Source of the DNA: Bacteroidota bacterium
Lineage (GTDB): Bacteria; Bacteroidota; Bacteroidia; Chitinophagales; Chitinophagaceae
Assembly (NCBI GenBank): GCA_023429825.1
Contig: JAEZDC010000043.1
Coordinates: 27,597 to 91,596 of the forward strand
DNA length: 64,000 nt
Direction: 5' to 3'
Below are positions 7,602 to 14,861 of this stretch, piece by piece. Each line of letters opens with the position of its first letter. The first letter of the stretch is position 1. The notes under the pieces are model-generated. The model was given only the letters and a program-made list of their open reading frames with translations, did no database searches and was not told the DNA's origin. Position numbers and translations under genes: made by a program.

Positions 7602-8699
7602 TTATTCAGCCACTACTTCTACTACCGCAGTTTTGGGAAGATTCGCATTACGGATAGAAACATTTCTTACCGCAATACTTGCAAATTCTCTGAAGGCTTT
7701 TTTCGTGATCTCATCACTGCTCACCATTAAAGGAATTCCTTTATCGCCACCTTCACGAATAGATTGCACAATAGGGATCTGTCCTAATAAAGCTAGGTCA
7801 TATTCGTCAGCCAGTTGCTTTCCTCCTTCTTTACCAAAAATGTAATATTTGTTCTCAGGTAATTCAGCAGGAGTGAACCAGGCCATATTCTCAACGATAC
7901 CTATAATGGGAACGCTCACCTGCGCCTGGCTGAACATAGCTATACCTTTTCTTGCATCAGCTAATGCAACGGGTTGAGGCGTGGTCACTACAATAACACC
8001 TGTTACAGGAACAGTTTGTACTATCGTTAAATGAATATCACCGGTACCAGGAGGCATATCTATCACCAGATAATCTAACTCGCCCCAATCCACATCTGTA
8101 CAGAATTGACGAATTGCTGAGCTTGCCATTGGTCCTCTCCAAACAACTGCATTCTTCTCATCTACCAATAAGCCAATACTCATGAGTTTGATTCCAAATC
8201 TCTCTAATGGTACTATCATTCCTTTTCCATTCACTTCTCTCATCAGCGGTCTTTCACCTCTCACACCAAACATGATGGGAACGCTGGGGCCATAAATATC
8301 CGCATCCATCAAACCCACACTGGCTCCGCCTTCCGCTAATGCAAGCGCAAGATTTGCGGCAACAGTACTTTTTCCTACACCACCTTTTCCACTCACTACA
8401 GCAATAATATTCTTCACCCCTGCAAGTACCTGTTGCTGATCATTTCTTCTTGTAGTTGTATTAGCAGTGAAATTCACAGTAACGTTAGCCTCTTTATTTA
8501 CGAGGAATTTAATTGCATTCTCACTCGCCTTCTGCATCATATCTTTCATGGGGCAGGCAGGTGTAGTAAGCACTATAGTAAAAGAAACATCATTGCCATT
8601 TATGTGAATGTCTTTTATCATATTTAGGGTAACCAGGTCTTTCCCAAGATCCGGTTCCTGTACATTGCTAAGGGCCTTTAGAATTTCCGCTTCTGTCAT
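7602..8699 (-). CDS. Mrp/NBP35 family iron-sulfur cluster carrier ATPase with DUF59 domain
   Basis: The product is a cytosolic P-loop ATPase that by family carries and delivers 4Fe-4S clusters to apo-proteins. Residues 1-80 form a MIP18/DUF59 domain (NVQEPDLGKDLVTLNMI, with Cys49 in TTPACPMKDMM). The deviant Walker A SGKGGVGKST lies at 103-112, with DADIYGPSVP and VIDMPPGTGD following. The usual C-terminal CxxC between ENMAWF and IFGKEGG is absent: the segment reads TPAELPENKYY. Cluster binding would therefore need other ligands, a variation I believe is common in Bacteroidota. I chose the ATG at 8699 over 8738 because the -7 box at 8736-8743 overlaps the upstream candidate. Confidence 0.92.
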   Translation of the reverse strand: MTEAEILKALSNVQEPDLGKDLVTLNMIKDIHINGNDVSFTIVLTTPACPMKDMMQKASENAIKFLVNKEANVTVNFTANTTTRRNDQQQVLAGVKNIIAVVSGKGGVGKSTVAANLALALAEGGASVGLMDADIYGPSVPIMFGVRGERPLMREVNGKGMIVPLERFGIKLMSIGLLVDEKNAVVWRGPMASSAIRQFCTDVDWGELDYLVIDMPPGTGDIHLTIVQTVPVTGVIVVTTPQPVALADARKGIAMFSQAQVSVPIIGIVENMAWFTPAELPENKYYIFGKEGGKQLADEYDLALLGQIPIVQSIREGGDKGIPLMVSSDEITKKAFREFASIAVRNVSIRNANLPKTAVVEVVAE

Positions 8700-8735
8700 C
8701 ACAACCAAGTTTTTGTTAAAAACGAATATGAGCGG

Positions 8736-8743
8736 CAAAGTTA
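8736..8743 (-). promoter_or_regulatory. Bacteroidota -7 box (TAACTTTG) for mrp
   Basis: The minus strand reads TAACTTTG, matching TAnnTTTG, and ends 36 nt before the ATG at 8699. Transcription from it would start after the alternative upstream start codon at 8738, so it decides the mrp start. Confidence 0.5.
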
Positions 8744-8829
8744 ACGGCTGTGTCCTTTATTTTGTTACGAAAGCTGGAGTGCTTTGGTATTGAAATGGAT
8801 TTATTCAATTTGTATTTTTAAACTATTGA

Positions 8830-9486
8830 ATGGCAGCAATTATACGATACGCTTTAATTCTTATTCTCGCTTGCTCCGGTGCATCAGCCTTTGCACAAAA
8901 TAATTCTGCGCAGCAAAATCCAAAACAGGATTCTGTAGTGCAATTATATGGAGTAATCATGAGTGCGGATAGTTTAAGAGCCTTGCCTGGTGCAAGTGTG
9001 ATCGTGGTGGGAAAGAACAGAGGAACGCTCACCAATGAACATGGCGTATTCTCTATTGCAGTGCTGAAAGGAGATGAGATACTTTTCAGTTTCGTGGGAT
9101 TCAAAGAAAAAACGATCCAGATACCTACTAACCTCACAGATGATCAGTACAGTGTTATCCAGTTGATGGTAAATGATACAGCTTATTTACCGGCAACGAT
9201 CATTCGCCCGAGACCTTCACGTGCACAATTTGAAAGAGACTTTTTGAATACGGAAATTCCTGCGGATGAATTAGAGATTGCACGCCAGAATACAGAAGAA
9301 GCGAAACGTAAGATACTCATAGCTAATTTACCACCAGACGGGCGTGAGGCAGTGAACCAACAGTTCCGTCAGAATGCAAATAGATATTATTATGCCGGGC
9401 AAACACCTCCAATACAGTTACTGAATCCTGCTGCCTGGGCTGAATTTATTAAAGCATGGAAACGGGGAGATTTCAAGAAGAAATAA
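8830..9486 (+). CDS. Secreted/outer-membrane carboxypeptidase-regulatory-like domain protein
   Basis: This is a 218-residue protein with a signal peptide (a hydrophobic stretch to ASAFAQ at residues 18-23). Residues about 35-115 form a CarboxypepD_reg-like (peptidase-associated, Ig-like) domain: LYGVIMSADSLRALPGASV, then GTLTNEHGVFSIAV, then DEILFSFVGFKEKTI. This domain is the N-terminal module of SusC-type receptors, but here it is followed by only about 100 residues without a barrel. The product is therefore a stand-alone periplasmic or surface protein of unknown role. The C-terminal part has a helical, charged segment and a PPIQLLNPAAWAEFI motif. A strong terminator follows the stop codon. 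Confidence 0.8.
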   Translation: MAAIIRYALILILACSGASAFAQNNSAQQNPKQDSVVQLYGVIMSADSLRALPGASVIVVGKNRGTLTNEHGVFSIAVLKGDEILFSFVGFKEKTIQIPTNLTDDQYSVIQLMVNDTAYLPATIIRPRPSRAQFERDFLNTEIPADELEIARQNTEEAKRKILIANLPPDGREAVNQQFRQNANRYYYAGQTPPIQLLNPAAWAEFIKAWKRGDFKKK

Positions 9487-9488
9487 AG

Positions 9489-9516
9489 AAGGGCTGTATA
9501 GAAATACTGCCCTTTT
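9489..9516 (+). terminator. Rho-independent terminator after the 8830 gene
   Basis: AAGGGC-t-GTAT and ATAC-t-GCCCTT form a stem around an AGAA loop with a single T-T mismatch, followed by TTTT. It begins 3 bp after the stop codon. Confidence 0.8.
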
Positions 9517-9617
9517 GAAATCCAATATCCTATGAAAAACCAATGGCAAAGAACAGGTATCAGCTTTATTTATTTATACCATGAGTTGGGTATTTAATCT
9601 AAATCATCGCATTACAT

Positions 9618-9833
9618 TCATCTAAAGGTCTCTCTTCCATAGCGGTGGAGCCTTGTGAATATGCCTCTAATGTTACTACCGTTCGGGTTATCGAAATCAA
9701 TGTATGTCGAGCTTGGCAGGTTGAATGTCGAGTTTACGTCGAACACAAAACTTTACTTCATGAAATGAGTGTCATAATAGTCAGTGAAGGGCTTACCTGA
9801 TGCACCCTGTTCTCCTATGATCAATGCTTCAGA
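9618..9833 (-). pseudogene. Possible degenerate coding remnant with an in-frame stop
   Basis: On the minus strand one frame reads like protein for about 70 codons (SEALIIGEQGASGKPF ... HFMK, stop, SFVFDVNSTFNLPSSTYIDF ... FTRLHRYGRETFR, stop). The TAA at 9753-9755 breaks it, another stop lies just upstream of 9833, and there is no start codon with a plausible leader. Low-complexity bias does not explain the ordered, soluble-looking composition. I recognise no family. The rest of the gap (9517-9617 and 9834-9852) shows nothing I can name. Confidence is low. Confidence 0.3.
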
Positions 9834-9852
9834 ACTTTATTCTTGTATACGA

Positions 9853-10749
9853 TTAAGCCTTTGAACCTTGCAGCATATTTTGCCACGACGACAGCCTGTC
9901 GGAGATGCGGTTATCTCTTTTTTTCAAACCATAAAAGAAACCCTCCATTCTTGCGCAGCACATGTTATAGAATTGCCTGCGTTTACTTGCCGAAGAAACT
10001 GACCATATCATTTTTACAAATGGAGCGGTAATACCCTTGAGCACTACCCAATAAGGCACATGATATTTTGCATATAGATATCCCATTGCCCGCTGCCGTG
10101 TACGAATTACAGAAAGATCACGGGTGATGATAGGATTATACAGATGATTGATGCCAATTTCTTTACTGTAATACAACTTCATCTTTTTACTCATGGCTCT
10201 AAATGTAAGCTCTGAGTCTTCACCCCCACCGATATACTTGCCTATGCCGATGGTTTCATTAAATCCACCAAGTTTCTTAAATACTTCCGTTTTGAAATAG
10301 AGAACAATTGTTCCATATCCCACTGCTCTGAAAGAAAACAGCGCTTTTTTTTCTATAGGCGAAGATTGCGGAAGTTGAATGGGGTGTTGCCTCCAGTTGA
10401 TGATCAACAGATCGGTTTGTTGTGTATCATCTTCAAAATGATCGATCACTTTTTGCAGCGTATCGGGCTCATACCAACAATCATCATCAGGAAAACAAAT
10501 GACAGGATACTTGGCATGCTCTGCGCCGATGTTTCTAGCTTTTGATTGATTGGCTTCTGTGATCTTCAAATGCTTAATATCGAGAACCTGGCTGTATTCC
10601 TCTACAATATCATCTATCAATCCATCAGTATTCTGGTCAGCAATGATGGCCTCTACACAGCGCACTTTGTTTTGAACCATTGAATTCAATAACACTTGCA
10701 ATTGCTCTCTTCGCTTATATGTTGCTATAACAGCACTGATCCCTCTCAT
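9853..10749 (-). CDS. Family 2 glycosyltransferase
   Basis: This 298-residue GT-A glycosyltransferase begins with the classic MRGISAVIATYKRREQL strand and loop. It has ADQNTDG at about 38-43, the NQSKARNIG nucleotide-binding helix at 67-75, and the metal-binding DDD triplet at 88-90 (CFPDDDCWYEPD). GGGEDSELTFRAM matches the acceptor-side ED motif. It is cytosolic, with no membrane helix, and by family transfers a sugar from a nucleotide donor to a cell-surface glycan. It is not tightly linked to other polysaccharide genes; the nearest is a polysaccharide deacetylase about 190 bp upstream on the same strand. Confidence 0.9.
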   Translation of the reverse strand: MRGISAVIATYKRREQLQVLLNSMVQNKVRCVEAIIADQNTDGLIDDIVEEYSQVLDIKHLKITEANQSKARNIGAEHAKYPVICFPDDDCWYEPDTLQKVIDHFEDDTQQTDLLIINWRQHPIQLPQSSPIEKKALFSFRAVGYGTIVLYFKTEVFKKLGGFNETIGIGKYIGGGEDSELTFRAMSKKMKLYYSKEIGINHLYNPIITRDLSVIRTRQRAMGYLYAKYHVPYWVVLKGITAPFVKMIWSVSSASKRRQFYNMCCARMEGFFYGLKKRDNRISDRLSSWQNMLQGSKA

Positions 10750-10942
10750 GGTTGAAATGTTTTGTTGCTGGTAAAAAAAAATAGTTACCCGGTCCCATAT
10801 TACAACTGCCGAAACATGTGCCAGACCCGAACAGATTTGATAGTACGGAATGGATCGTTCAAAGCAAGCTGCTGTAGAGAAGGAAGTGTTTGAGATCTTT
10901 TAAATATGTTCAGGAAGAATAAAATGCAGAAAGTGATGAATG

Positions 10943-11734
10943 TTAATTACGTACGATCTTATCTATTGCCTGCTGAACAGATAGGATATCTGCGCCGGAT
11001 GCTTTAGCCGCATTCAATACAGCCTGGAAATATTTTGGCGAGCATCCATAAATAGATGGATCGTCCTGCACGTCGTGTGTGTAGAAAATTAACCAACCCT
11101 TCTTCTGTGTATTTTCATTGATGCGATCCAGCGCCTCCTGCACAGGAATGTTCTCATAAAGTTTGATAGCTTTAAGTAGATTCATATCTGTGGTTCCGTT
11201 GTTAATGCCCGGTATGATACTCCTGCTGCTGGTGAACATACTCGCTGTGACCTGTTTAGCTTCGGCATCGAACTCACCATATGGAAATGCAAAATTCTTC
11301 ATGGACAATCCGCTGAATTTTTCAAAAACTGTCTGGTTTTGTTTAAGATCAGCGGTTATCGCTGCAGCATCACTCGTTTTGCAATTGATATGTGCGAATG
11401 TGTGGGATGCGATCTCATGTCCATCATTGATCAATTGTTTTAATGACTCCTGCTTGAAAAAAACCTGGTTATTCGCAGTAGAATCCATCAAATTCATGCA
11501 AATGTAGAATGTGCCTTTGATATTGTTTTGTTTCAACATGTCGGCAGCAACACATGCAGTTTCAGGAATATCATCAAACGTAAAACTGATGATAGGTTTA
11601 TCAAGTGAAATGTTCACAGGCTTTTTATAGCTGGCAATATCACGTTCACTCCTGATACGATTCATGATCTTCTTTCCCGCCACAGCATAAACAGCTACAG
11701 CTCCTACAATTAATAAGAGGATTACCCAAAGCAT
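10943..11734 (-). CDS. Polysaccharide deacetylase (carbohydrate esterase 4, NodB-like)
   Basis: Counting from the ATG at 11734, a signal anchor (residues 2-20) precedes a NodB domain. Motif 1 is FTFDDIPE with the catalytic/metal pair D54-D55. Motif 2 is GHEIASHTFAHINC with metal ligands H111 and H115. FAFPYGEFD replaces motif 3, and FYTHDVQDD provides the C-terminal His motif. The enzyme probably removes N- or O-acetyl groups from a cell-wall or extracellular glycan in the periplasm. The reading frame continues upstream to 11845, but that would overlap the divergent gene at 11834 and put a hydrophilic leader before the membrane anchor. An intermediate TTG start is also possible. Confidence 0.85.
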   Translation of the reverse strand: MLWVILLLIVGAVAVYAVAGKKIMNRIRSERDIASYKKPVNISLDKPIISFTFDDIPETACVAADMLKQNNIKGTFYICMNLMDSTANNQVFFKQESLKQLINDGHEIASHTFAHINCKTSDAAAITADLKQNQTVFEKFSGLSMKNFAFPYGEFDAEAKQVTASMFTSSRSIIPGINNGTTDMNLLKAIKLYENIPVQEALDRINENTQKKGWLIFYTHDVQDDPSIYGCSPKYFQAVLNAAKASGADILSVQQAIDKIVRN

Positions 11735-11833
11735 AGGTTTAAATCGTTTGATGAAAGACAATGAAGAAAGTTTGTTAGGTTTTAAGCAACAATAGTACCA
11801 TAGCTGCATTAGCAAAAGCAGCAATTTCCTGGT

Positions 11834-12667
11834 TTGGAATTCCATGGTTATTTTGTGCTGGTGAAACTATTCTTGATTATTATTTCTATCGCTATCCTTT
11901 CCTGCAAAGCCCCCGGAACATTCAGGTTGACTATCCCGGCTGCAAGCGAGCTGATAACCGGAAAAGAATTTTATAACAGGGCTGCAGCTTCCAAATGGCA
12001 ACAAAGAGATTCCCTTGCCTTAAAGCATATTCTTGCAGGTAATATTCCATCTTTCTTAAAACACTTTGTTCGCATTGATGTAAGCATCATTGATAGCAGT
12101 ACCAATACACCCATTAAAGCACACTATTTTGTAGCGCCAGATTACTTAGCTATTGGGACAGATGCAGATTGGGCAAGAGTTCCGCTTACACCTATGACTG
12201 CACAGGTGATTGCCGATAGCTTTAATTGTTTTTTGCCCACCAGGAAGATCGTGAATGATATTTATCAATCTGCAAAAGTGAAAATGGAGCCCGTACCGAT
12301 GTATGCCTACAGAGATAGTTCACCAACTATGTGGCATCATCACCTGATCATTGAAGGAGAACGGCAGGGGAGGACGGGTCTCATTGCAGGTATAAAGAAA
12401 GACGTGGTGATCTCCGGGAAAATACCAAAAGATAGCAAGAGCAACCGTGTAGCAATATACGGATGGCATAAACTAGATGGTAAACCTATTCAACCATTGT
12501 ATACCGGGCACGTTAACTGGTGGGTAGATTACAGTCATGGGATTCGACTGATCTATAGAACGATCTGGGTAAATGGAAAGTCTATGGATTACACTGATGT
12601 GCTTAAACATTCTTTATACAAACGGTTGTTATGCGATGAGGAGCACTGCGACTTCTATCGCTATTAA
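11834..12667 (+). CDS. Lipoprotein or secreted protein of unknown function
   Basis: The 277-residue protein has an N-terminal hydrophobic segment ending in AILSCKAPG, which fits a lipoprotein signal with Cys as the acylated residue. A GTG start (VKLFLIIISIAILSC) ten codons downstream of the first ATG is equally plausible. The mature part is alpha/beta with a His-rich patch (PTMWHHHLIIEGERQGR) and several Trp (TGHVNWWVDYSHG), which could mark a metal or ligand site. I do not recognise the family. It is divergent from the deacetylase, and its stop overlaps by 4 bp, tail to tail, the end of the PhyH gene, so the two transcripts converge. Confidence 0.75.
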   Translation: MEFHGYFVLVKLFLIIISIAILSCKAPGTFRLTIPAASELITGKEFYNRAAASKWQQRDSLALKHILAGNIPSFLKHFVRIDVSIIDSSTNTPIKAHYFVAPDYLAIGTDADWARVPLTPMTAQVIADSFNCFLPTRKIVNDIYQSAKVKMEPVPMYAYRDSSPTMWHHHLIIEGERQGRTGLIAGIKKDVVISGKIPKDSKSNRVAIYGWHKLDGKPIQPLYTGHVNWWVDYSHGIRLIYRTIWVNGKSMDYTDVLKHSLYKRLLCDEEHCDFYRY

Positions 12668-13476
12668 GCTTCACCCATCATCAATCCTTCTATTGTATGT
12701 CCTTGTTCGATCAGTTCCAGTTCATCAACTAATCTACAGGTAAGATGTTGCCTAACATAATCAGGTAATGTTGCATAAAAGCTTTTTGTTATCTGGAGAT
12801 CATGTCGCTCTGCATTGTTTGCTCCCGGTGCATCCACACCTAATACGAGCACAGGTCTTGATCTATCTGAATTGTTCTCTGTTCCCCTGTGTATAGTTAA
12901 AGCAGACCTGGCCGAGATATCACCCATCTTTGGCATCTTTCTTTCCGCCTTGCTTTCATAGCGTTCGTAGTTTGTTTTAGGGGGAAACATTTCATGCTCA
13001 AAGCCATCAGGAAAATCCCATTGAGTTCCTGGAGCGATCTCAAATGGGCCCATGTCTTCTGTAACATCTATTGTTGTTAGGTTAAAAGCCAGCGAATTTA
13101 AACGCCGACCATATAATGTATCTGGGGGTGCAGGAAAATCTCTATGCCATGGCTGAGCTTTTGCTCCGGGGTTCGGCACGTCGAAGCCTATCTCCACAAC
13201 TTTATATTCAGGTCCTAAAACAGATTCGCATACAAATCTTATCCAGGGATGCATTACAAGGTCAATAAAGCCGCTGATATCTTCAGGATGGATCTCTACA
13301 TAATGACGTTTAGGGCCACGACCAACAGCACCTCCCGGTCTTTGTAAGGCCTCATTATATAAAACGTCTATTTCTGCCCGTAATTGTGAAACCCATTCCC
13401 GGCTGAATGCTCCTTTCAAACCAATAAATCCATCGCCGTATAAACTACCCATGATCTGTGCTATGTCGTATTGCAT
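12664..13476 (-). CDS. Phytanoyl-CoA dioxygenase (PhyH) family Fe(II)/2-oxoglutarate oxygenase
   Basis: The protein has 270 residues counted from MQYDIAQIMG. The iron-binding facial triad is visible as H111-x-D113 (QPWHRDFPAPPD) and H196 (LTIHRGTENN), with R207 (SDRSRPVL) in the 2-oxoglutarate position. The chain is cytosolic with no signal peptide. By family it hydroxylates a small molecule using O2 and 2-oxoglutarate; the substrate cannot be read from the sequence. It is the last gene of the minus-strand train and starts about 60 bp after the small protein at 13538. The spacing is larger than within the cyclase-ppk core, so it may have its own promoter. A more distal ATG at 13518 is less likely. 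Confidence 0.88.
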   Translation of the reverse strand: MQYDIAQIMGSLYGDGFIGLKGAFSREWVSQLRAEIDVLYNEALQRPGGAVGRGPKRHYVEIHPEDISGFIDLVMHPWIRFVCESVLGPEYKVVEIGFDVPNPGAKAQPWHRDFPAPPDTLYGRRLNSLAFNLTTIDVTEDMGPFEIAPGTQWDFPDGFEHEMFPPKTNYERYESKAERKMPKMGDISARSALTIHRGTENNSDRSRPVLVLGVDAPGANNAERHDLQITKSFYATLPDYVRQHLTCRLVDELELIEQGHTIEGLMMGEA

Positions 13477-13537
13477 ATACCTCTTTGTTTGGAGGCTGCA
13501 ACACAAATGCCACAGCAAGCAGCTAGACCGAGGACAA

Positions 13538-13756
13538 TTATTCAGTTTTTATTAATTCCTGCAGCTGTTCACCAATTGCTTTTGTTTCTTCTGTTTCATG
13601 ATTGCTGTTGAGATCGATCCAATGGTCGGCACCTTCGTTATCCTGGCGATACTGCAAACGAATGTCTCTGCCATCAACATTTACGTTGAATGTGTGATGA
13701 TCGATGCGTTGTACTTCTGCCGGTTGATCGTTAAGGCGTATCTGGTGTGTGTTCAT
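13538..13756 (-). CDS. Small acidic protein, function unknown
   Basis: The protein has 72 residues, no signal peptide and no membrane segment. The first half is beta-like (HQIRLNDQPAEVQRID, then TFNVNVDGRDIRLQYR) and the C-terminus is a short helix (IGEQLQELIKTE). The strand pattern resembles the small beta domain of biotin-carboxylase accessory or KOW-like modules, but I do not recognise a family. It begins 10 bp after the cyclase stop and so is part of the same operon. It could be a regulator or substrate-binding partner of the cyclase; that is speculation. Confidence 0.7.
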   Translation of the reverse strand: MNTHQIRLNDQPAEVQRIDHHTFNVNVDGRDIRLQYRQDNEGADHWIDLNSNHETEETKAIGEQLQELIKTE

Positions 13757-13766
13757 ATAACTGGAT

Positions 13767-14861
13767 TTAGATCTTTAATGCAAATAATTCGATGCTATGA
13801 TTTTTCCCCTTCAGGTCTACTTCGCCTAAGTTTTCGCTTTGCCATTCCTCCAGGTCGATATTGTCGATGAAGTCTTTTGATACGATGAACTTTTGATTCA
13901 ATTCGCTGCAGGCCGTCCTGATCCTTGCTGTGGTATTCATCGTATCGCCGCTCATGGCTAGGTCTTTTTTGATGACGCCTATCTCACCAACAGTTACTTC
14001 GCCACAATGAATGCCCACCCGGAATTCAGGAATTGTGTCGAACTGCCTTCTGAAGTAGTCACTCTTTCGCTGCAAATTCTTTCTTACATCAATTAAAGCA
14101 GCCATACATTTTTTAGTATTCTCATGTGTGAATCGCCAGGATACCACTACTTCATCACCAACATATTGATACACTATACCGCCGTGGTCGATCAATGCGG
14201 TGCTTACCTGGTAAATGAACTCCCTGATAAACCTGAAATAAGGAATATTGCCCAGCTTTTCTGCAATGGGTGTTGAATCTTTCAGATCAATGAACATAAC
14301 AATACGTTTCTCGATCTTGGGAGTAAGATACTTTCCCAGTAAAATATCTGCGAACACACCGGGAGCATATTTATCGTGTACTTCAATAATGATCTGTGTT
14401 ATAATAAGTAAAAAAAGCCAATAAGGCATTTTCTGCAGCAGCCAGTAAGAATGTATCGTCGCATCCCAAAAACTATTCAATGCTCTTGTAACGGGTTTTC
14501 CCTGTAACATTGTTGCGTAGGTCATGTATATGATGAAGGTCATCACTATTGCTGCAATGATCAGCATGAGACTCTTCAGTATAAGCACCTGCCACATGGA
14601 AAAGTTCCTGAACTTATTGCGCAGCCGGAATACGAGTAAGTAACCTATCAAGCCACTCATAATGAAAATGATCACTTCACGTAGGAGTAGTGAACCATAC
14701 ACTTCGTTATAAATAACAGAACGGTTCAGGCTCGTGTTGATAGTTGTAAAGAAGTTAACGATATCTACCAACGTCCATGCAACGGCAATAGATAAAACCA
14801 GCTTTAACCGGTATAGTTTAACGGTGGAAACATTTGGTAGTATGTTTCGCCATCTCGTCAT
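13767..14861 (-). CDS. Membrane-bound class III nucleotide cyclase
   Basis: The 364-residue protein has four predicted transmembrane helices (about 18-40, 58-80, 92-118 and 137-160) and then a cytosolic cyclase homology domain (about 185-364). The catalytic pieces are complete: metal aspartates D192 (MFIDLKDS) and D236 (YQYVGDEVV), and transition-state N309 and R313 (GDTMNTTAR). At the position where adenylate cyclases have the substrate-selecting Lys this protein has Gln232, so ATP is not assured as substrate. The ATG overlaps the ppk1 stop by 4 bp, implying translational coupling. Class III cyclases make cAMP or cGMP, and Pycsar relatives make cCMP or cUMP. The HD-PycTM gene two positions upstream makes the pyrimidine option worth testing. 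Confidence 0.9.
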   Translation of the reverse strand: MTRWRNILPNVSTVKLYRLKLVLSIAVAWTLVDIVNFFTTINTSLNRSVIYNEVYGSLLLREVIIFIMSGLIGYLLVFRLRNKFRNFSMWQVLILKSLMLIIAAIVMTFIIYMTYATMLQGKPVTRALNSFWDATIHSYWLLQKMPYWLFLLIITQIIIEVHDKYAPGVFADILLGKYLTPKIEKRIVMFIDLKDSTPIAEKLGNIPYFRFIREFIYQVSTALIDHGGIVYQYVGDEVVVSWRFTHENTKKCMAALIDVRKNLQRKSDYFRRQFDTIPEFRVGIHCGEVTVGEIGVIKKDLAMSGDTMNTTARIRTACSELNQKFIVSKDFIDNIDLEEWQSENLGEVDLKGKNHSIELFALKI

